Assembly: GCA_020853295.1 (NCBI GenBank)
Contig: JADYZD010000279.1
Coordinates: 1-33,698 of the forward strand
Direction of reading: 5' to 3'
DNA length: 33,698 nucleotides
DNA from: Bacteroidia bacterium
GTDB lineage: Bacteria; Bacteroidota; Bacteroidia; NS11-12g; UBA955
The position numbers were made by a program, and so were the translations under genes. Positions 30,107 through 33,698 of the stretch are shown one piece after another. Below the pieces are notes generated by a model. The model was not told the origin of the DNA, did no database searches, and saw only the letters and a list, made by a program, of their open reading frames with translations. Every line of letters begins with the position of its first letter. Within the stretch, counting starts at the first letter, position 1.

Positions 30107-32689
30107 ATGAAAAAAGTATTCTTTTTATTTTCCATCGCCTTTATTTCCCTAACTGTTTTGTCGCAGCCAGCAGCACAGTTGCGTTCACTCGATTCACTCA
30201 GAACCTATTCTTTTTTCGAATACAATTATATCGAACCAGCACAGTACACCATTCAAAGCATACAAGTAGAAGAAGGGAACAACAAACCCATTCAACGCGG
30301 CTTGGTGGTATTGTATTCTGGTCTTTCTATAGGTCAAAAAATTACCATACCCGGAAATGATATTCCTAAGGCCATAAACAACCTATGGAAACAGGAGAGT
30401 TTTTCCGATATTCAAGTTTTTCTAAAAGTTGTAGATACCCTTGGAAATGTTAAAATAAATTTTGTGGTTAAAGAGCAACCCCGTTTGGATAAATATAAGT
30501 TTATTGGGGTCAATCAATCGCAAGCAAAAACCTTAAAAGAAGAAGTAGATTTAAAGCGGAATAAATTTATCACACCCAATTTATTAAACCGCACCCGAGA
30601 AAAATTAATTGCCTATTACCAAGAAAAAGGATACTACGATGCTAAAGTAGATATACAAAGGCTTCCCGCAGTAAATAATGATTCTTTAAAAACAAAAAAA
30701 GATGGGTATGAAGTATTCCATATCATTATAGAAAAAGGCGAAAAAGTAAAAGTACAGGATTTTATTTTTTATGGAAATTCCGGACTTGAAGACGGTGATT
30801 TGCGTAAGAGTATTAAGAAAATAAAACGCCGTTACCACAAAATAAATATATTCGCCAGCAGTAAATTTATTGAATCTAAATTTATAGAAGAAAAGGCCAA
30901 TATTATCGCAAAATATCAAGCCAAAGGCTACCGTGATGCAAGGATTATTAGCGATAGTGTAGCACCTTTTTCAAAAGGAAGAATCAATGTATTTGTTACC
31001 GTTTATGAAGGTAAAAAATATTATTTTAGAAATATTCAGTGGAAAGGGAATGTGAAATACAGAACATCTCTTTTAGATACCCTTTTGGGAATTAAAAAAG
31101 GCGATGTTTTTAACCAAGCATTGTTGACCGAGAAGTTGTTTGCAAACCCCGCAGGTTTCGATGTTCAAAGTTTGTATATGGATGATGGATACTTGTTTTT
31201 TAATATGACTCCAGTAGAAGTGGGTGTATTTAACGACAGTATTGATTTGGAAATTAGAATTAGTGAAGGTCCTCAAGCCAGAATAGGCAAAGTAACCTGG
31301 TCTGGTAACACCAAAACCAACGATAGGGTAATTTTAAGGGAGATAAGAACCAGGCCGGGCGATATCTTTAGCCGGGCAGAAATACAGCGTACCATGCGCG
31401 ATTTGGCAGCCATTGGCTTGTTCGATCCTGCATCGATGAATGTAAATCCAAAACCCAATCCCTCCGACGGTACTGTGGATATTGAATATACCTTGGTAGA
31501 AAAACCTTCTGACCAAATAGAACTCAGCGGTGGCTGGGGTGGCAATGGATTTAGCAATACGCCCACTTTGCTGGGAACGGCGGGTGTTGTGCTCAACAAT
31601 TTTAGTACACGCAAATTGTTTAAACCCAAAACATGGAATCCGGTACCCACAGGTGATGGTCAAAAATTATCACTTCGTGCACAAAGTAATGGTTCCAATT
31701 ATCAAGGATACACCTTCTCATTTACCGAACCATGGTTGGGGGGTAAAAAACCCAATTCACTGAGTCTTTCCATTTTTCATACAGTAAATAGTTTTGATTT
31801 TAAACAGCGCAAGGATCCCAACCGCCAGGTGTTTTTTAACACAGGTGCTACCGTTTCCCTGGGCAAAAGGTTAAAGTGGCCCGATGACTTTTTTAGCATT
31901 CAATATGTATTGAGTTTACAACAATACAGGTTTCAGAATTTGAATGCGGGTATTTATAGTTTTCCTGCAGGATTTAGCGGTATTTCATACAACCCATCTT
32001 TGCAAATTGTATTGTCGCGCAGTTCCATCAGCGACCCCATTTATCCTATGTCGGGCAGTTCTATTACCGCTTCAATTCAAGGTACTCCGCCTTTTTCATT
32101 GTTGAGCAAGAAAAATTACAACGACATTTCAATTAATGAAAAATACCGCTTTGCTGAATATTATAAATGGAAATTGGATGCAGAGTGGCACACCACTATT
32201 TGGAAGAAAATGGTGCTTACCACCAAAGCCCGCTTTGGATTTTTAGGCTATTACAACAAAGAGCTAGGCCTTACCTTTTTTGAAAGGTACCAAGTTGGAG
32301 GTGCAGGTATATTTGGTTTCAATATTGCGGCTACAGAAATTATTAGCCAACGCGGTTACGATAACTATACCATTTCGCAAACTGCAATGGGCAGCGAAGC
32401 GGGTGCTGCCATTTTTAATAAATTTACAATGGAATTGCGGTACGCCATTACCCAAGGACAAACAGCTACTGTATATGGTCTTGCATTTGCCGAAGCAGGC
32501 GATGCTTGGTCAGGTATCAACAAATACAACCCGTTCCAACTCAAGCGTGCTGCCGGTGTTGGTGTTCGCTTGTTCATGCCCATGTTCGGCCTTATTGGTT
32601 TGGATTGGGCGTATGGTTTCGATTACAAAAATGTACCTCGAAGCGGCAAGCCTGGCCAAATCCACTTCTTTATCGGTCAGCAATTTTAA
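30107..32689 (+). CDS. bamA: Outer membrane protein assembly factor BamA
   Basis: The protein has 860 residues. The signal peptide MKKVFFLFSIAFISLTVLSQ is followed by POTRA repeats (IQSIQVEEGN; KYKFIGVNQSQAKTL; VQDFIFYGNSGLEDGDL; YYFRNIQWKGNVKYRTSLLDTLLGI; IGKVTWSGNTKTNDRVILREI) and a C-terminal 16-strand barrel with the family's VRLFMP..GLIGLDWAYGFD and a terminal aromatic (QQF). It inserts beta-barrel proteins into the outer membrane. It begins right after the uppS stop and ends at a long terminator hairpin. The usual downstream ompH/skp gene is not here. Confidence 0.95.
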   Translation: MKKVFFLFSIAFISLTVLSQPAAQLRSLDSLRTYSFFEYNYIEPAQYTIQSIQVEEGNNKPIQRGLVVLYSGLSIGQKITIPGNDIPKAINNLWKQESFSDIQVFLKVVDTLGNVKINFVVKEQPRLDKYKFIGVNQSQAKTLKEEVDLKRNKFITPNLLNRTREKLIAYYQEKGYYDAKVDIQRLPAVNNDSLKTKKDGYEVFHIIIEKGEKVKVQDFIFYGNSGLEDGDLRKSIKKIKRRYHKINIFASSKFIESKFIEEKANIIAKYQAKGYRDARIISDSVAPFSKGRINVFVTVYEGKKYYFRNIQWKGNVKYRTSLLDTLLGIKKGDVFNQALLTEKLFANPAGFDVQSLYMDDGYLFFNMTPVEVGVFNDSIDLEIRISEGPQARIGKVTWSGNTKTNDRVILREIRTRPGDIFSRAEIQRTMRDLAAIGLFDPASMNVNPKPNPSDGTVDIEYTLVEKPSDQIELSGGWGGNGFSNTPTLLGTAGVVLNNFSTRKLFKPKTWNPVPTGDGQKLSLRAQSNGSNYQGYTFSFTEPWLGGKKPNSLSLSIFHTVNSFDFKQRKDPNRQVFFNTGATVSLGKRLKWPDDFFSIQYVLSLQQYRFQNLNAGIYSFPAGFSGISYNPSLQIVLSRSSISDPIYPMSGSSITASIQGTPPFSLLSKKNYNDISINEKYRFAEYYKWKLDAEWHTTIWKKMVLTTKARFGFLGYYNKELGLTFFERYQVGGAGIFGFNIAATEIISQRGYDNYTISQTAMGSEAGAAIFNKFTMELRYAITQGQTATVYGLAFAEAGDAWSGINKYNPFQLKRAAGVGVRLFMPMFGLIGLDWAYGFDYKNVPRSGKPGQIHFFIGQQF

Positions 32690-32732
32690 AGCACCTTGGC
32701 AAGCCCCTAAAGGGGTTGCTTAGGTGCTTTTA
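32690..32732 (+). terminator. Long hairpin terminator after bamA
   Basis: AGCACCT (32690-32696) pairs with AGGTGCT (32722-32728), continued inward by GCAAGCCCCT with AGGGGTTGC, and followed by TTTTA. It is directly after the bamA stop. Its right half is part of a 27-bp direct repeat. Confidence 0.8.
32706..32732 (+). repeat. 27-bp direct repeat, copy 1
   Basis: CCTAAAGGGGTTGCTTAGGTGCTTTTA (first part of copy 1) is repeated exactly at 32794-32820. This copy forms the right arm of the bamA terminator. Confidence 0.8.
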
Positions 32733-32793
32733 TCCACGACCGTTAGCGTCGGGATATTCTCCAGTTACAATGCAAACCTTTCTTGGGTGAATT

Positions 32794-32820
32794 CCTAAAG
32801 GGGTTGCTTAGGTGCTTTTA
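32794..32820 (+). repeat. 27-bp direct repeat, copy 2
   Basis: This is an exact second copy of 32706-32732, without the left arm of the hairpin, so it is a partial terminator. The spacing between copies is 88 bp, and the 61 bp between them include a small CGAC/GTCG hairpin. It probably arose by tandem duplication. Confidence 0.8.
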
Positions 32821-32842
32821 AAATTTTCAGTTGAAAAAGAAC

Positions 32843-33151
32843 TTAACCCATTACATATACCAATCCAGCAAATGCTATGGTTACCCCTATCATAGTAAGG
32901 CCATAGAGCACGAAAGTATTTGGCCCTACAAGCAGGCTAAACATCATACTAAACAAACACAAAATACTGCCAATGCCAAGCAACAACATTCCCAAACTTC
33001 TGTGTTTTGCCCTAATCTCTTTCTTCACCAATTGTATAGCATCCTCAGCCTGCCTGGGTGAATAACCATGTTCCTCCAAAAGGGTTTCAATGGTTTCCCA
33101 ACCCATTCCTTCAGATTTCCATTGCTTCACTTTTATAGTGCCGTCTTCCAT
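32843..33151 (-). CDS. Small protein with two predicted membrane segments
   Basis: The protein has 102 residues from the ATG at 33151 (MEDGTIKVKQWKSEGMGWETIE); the track's TTG start adds eight residues. The N-terminal half is charged and helical (YSPRQAEDAIQLVKKEIRAKHR). The C-terminal half has two hydrophobic segments (MLLLGIGSILCLFSMMFSLLV and LYGLTMIGVTIAFAGLVYVM). I do not recognise a family. It lies between the bamA repeats and the aldehyde dehydrogenase, in the opposite direction to bamA. Confidence 0.65.
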   Translation of the reverse strand: MEDGTIKVKQWKSEGMGWETIETLLEEHGYSPRQAEDAIQLVKKEIRAKHRSLGMLLLGIGSILCLFSMMFSLLVGPNTFVLYGLTMIGVTIAFAGLVYVMG

Positions 33152-33254
33152 TTTTTTAACAAGCTTAAATTGCAATTAAAAAAATAGCAGATAATAAACA
33201 AGCGTTAGCCTGCTAATTCATATTCAATCAAAATAAGAATAGGAGCCTTTTGTC

Positions 33255-33698
33255 TTAAAAATCGAATTTTATTCCTTGTGCCAATGGCAATGTTTTGCCG
33301 TAATTTATGGTATTGGTTTGCCTGCGCATGTAAGCTTTCCAAGAGTCACTTCCACTTTCGCGGCCGCCTCCAGTTTCCTTTTCACCCCCAAAAGCACCAC
33401 CAATTTCTGCGCCGCTGGTACCAATATTCACATTGGCTATGCCACAGTCGCTGCCTACTGCACTTAAGAAATACTCAGCCTCCTGAATATTGTCGGTAAA
33501 AATGGCACTGCTCAACCCTTGTTTTACGTCATTGTGCATGGTTATGCCCTCATCCAATTCTGAATATTGCATCAAATAAAGAATGGGTGCAAAAGTCTCT
33601 TCTTGCACAATTTCATAATGGTTCATGGCTTCGGCCACCACAGGCTCCACATAGCAGCCACTCTCATAGCCTTTGCCACTTTTTACTGTGCCCCCAAC
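33255..33698 (-). CDS. Aldehyde dehydrogenase (ALDH7-like), C-terminal part, runs off window
   Basis: The minus strand is open to base 33,698 (148 codons seen). [15 protein letters not shown] is the ALDH E-x-F-x-P motif ([12 protein letters not shown]), then [53 protein letters not shown] and the end [16 protein letters not shown]. The [15 protein letters not shown] and [10 protein letters not shown] segments are those of the ALDH7/L-aminoadipate-semialdehyde (piperidine-6-carboxylate) dehydrogenase group, involved in lysine catabolism. The catalytic Cys and cofactor domain lie outside the window. Confidence 0.88.
   Translation of the reverse strand, partial: VGGTVKSGKGYESGCYVEPVVAEAMNHYEIVQEETFAPILYLMQYSELDEGITMHNDVKQGLSSAIFTDNIQEAEYFLSAVGSDCGIANVNIGTSGAEIGGAFGGEKETGGGRESGSDSWKAYMRRQTNTINYGKTLPLAQGIKFDF

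Noticed and set aside
1-33698. CRISPR arrays, tRNA or rRNA genes
   Set aside because: No regularly spaced repeats, cloverleaf-like sequence or rRNA-like sequence was noticed.

Overview
The window comes from a member of the Bacteroidota. The right half carries gldH, a TonB-dependent receptor next to a DUF4249 lipoprotein, tandem DUF6089 proteins, uppS-bamA, and several -7 boxes of the Bacteroidota type (TAnnTTTG). I cannot name the genus. The window splits sharply near base 15,820: everything to the left is an accessory, mobile island, and everything to the right is ordinary chromosome.

Island (1 to ~15,820; its left end lies outside the window). Bases 1-6,800 look like a defence cargo: the start of an adenine-specific DNA methylase, a TcmP / Gp37-Gp68 three-Cys pair, an HD-domain phosphohydrolase with a small winged-helix-like partner, and an Abi_2 (HEPN) abortive-infection toxin. 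The toxin is preceded by a promoter and a structured, terminator-ended leader that reads as a small RNA gene. Bases 6,950-10,330 hold a divergent pair: a TraG/HerA-like DNA-transfer ATPase and a large serine recombinase behind a tiny ORF. Bases 10,700-14,280 hold small genes: two XRE regulators, an ImmA-type protease, a degenerate RuvC-like protein, an LRAT-like protein and a DUF1508 protein. A second candidate small RNA lies antisense to the leader of the LRAT-like gene. A second large serine recombinase (14,347-15,849) sits at the right end of the island.

Junction. The second recombinase reads out of the island into comM (yifB), and its last residues and stop codon are supplied by comM. comM is cut at its NPCPCG motif and keeps only its first ~355 codons here. 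The remaining ~150 codons are not in the window and should lie beyond the unseen left end.

Chromosome (15,821-33,698). A leftward run (TonB receptor, DUF4249, beta-CASP metallo-hydrolase, lpxK, gldH, comM) ends in the interrupted gene. Next come a leftward MoxR-type ATPase and DUF4197 pair, then rightward genes: a rhodanese-thioredoxin lipoprotein, a methyltransferase, two DUF6089 proteins, uppS and bamA. The window closes with a small membrane protein and the C-terminal part of an aldehyde dehydrogenase.

The strongest candidates for something undescribed are the Abi_2 toxin with its upstream structured RNA, the antisense RNA over the LRAT/DUF1508 operon, and the comM-targeting element as a whole. 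Several of its core genes resemble, from memory, families common in Patescibacteria elements. All identifications are by eye; no database search was run.
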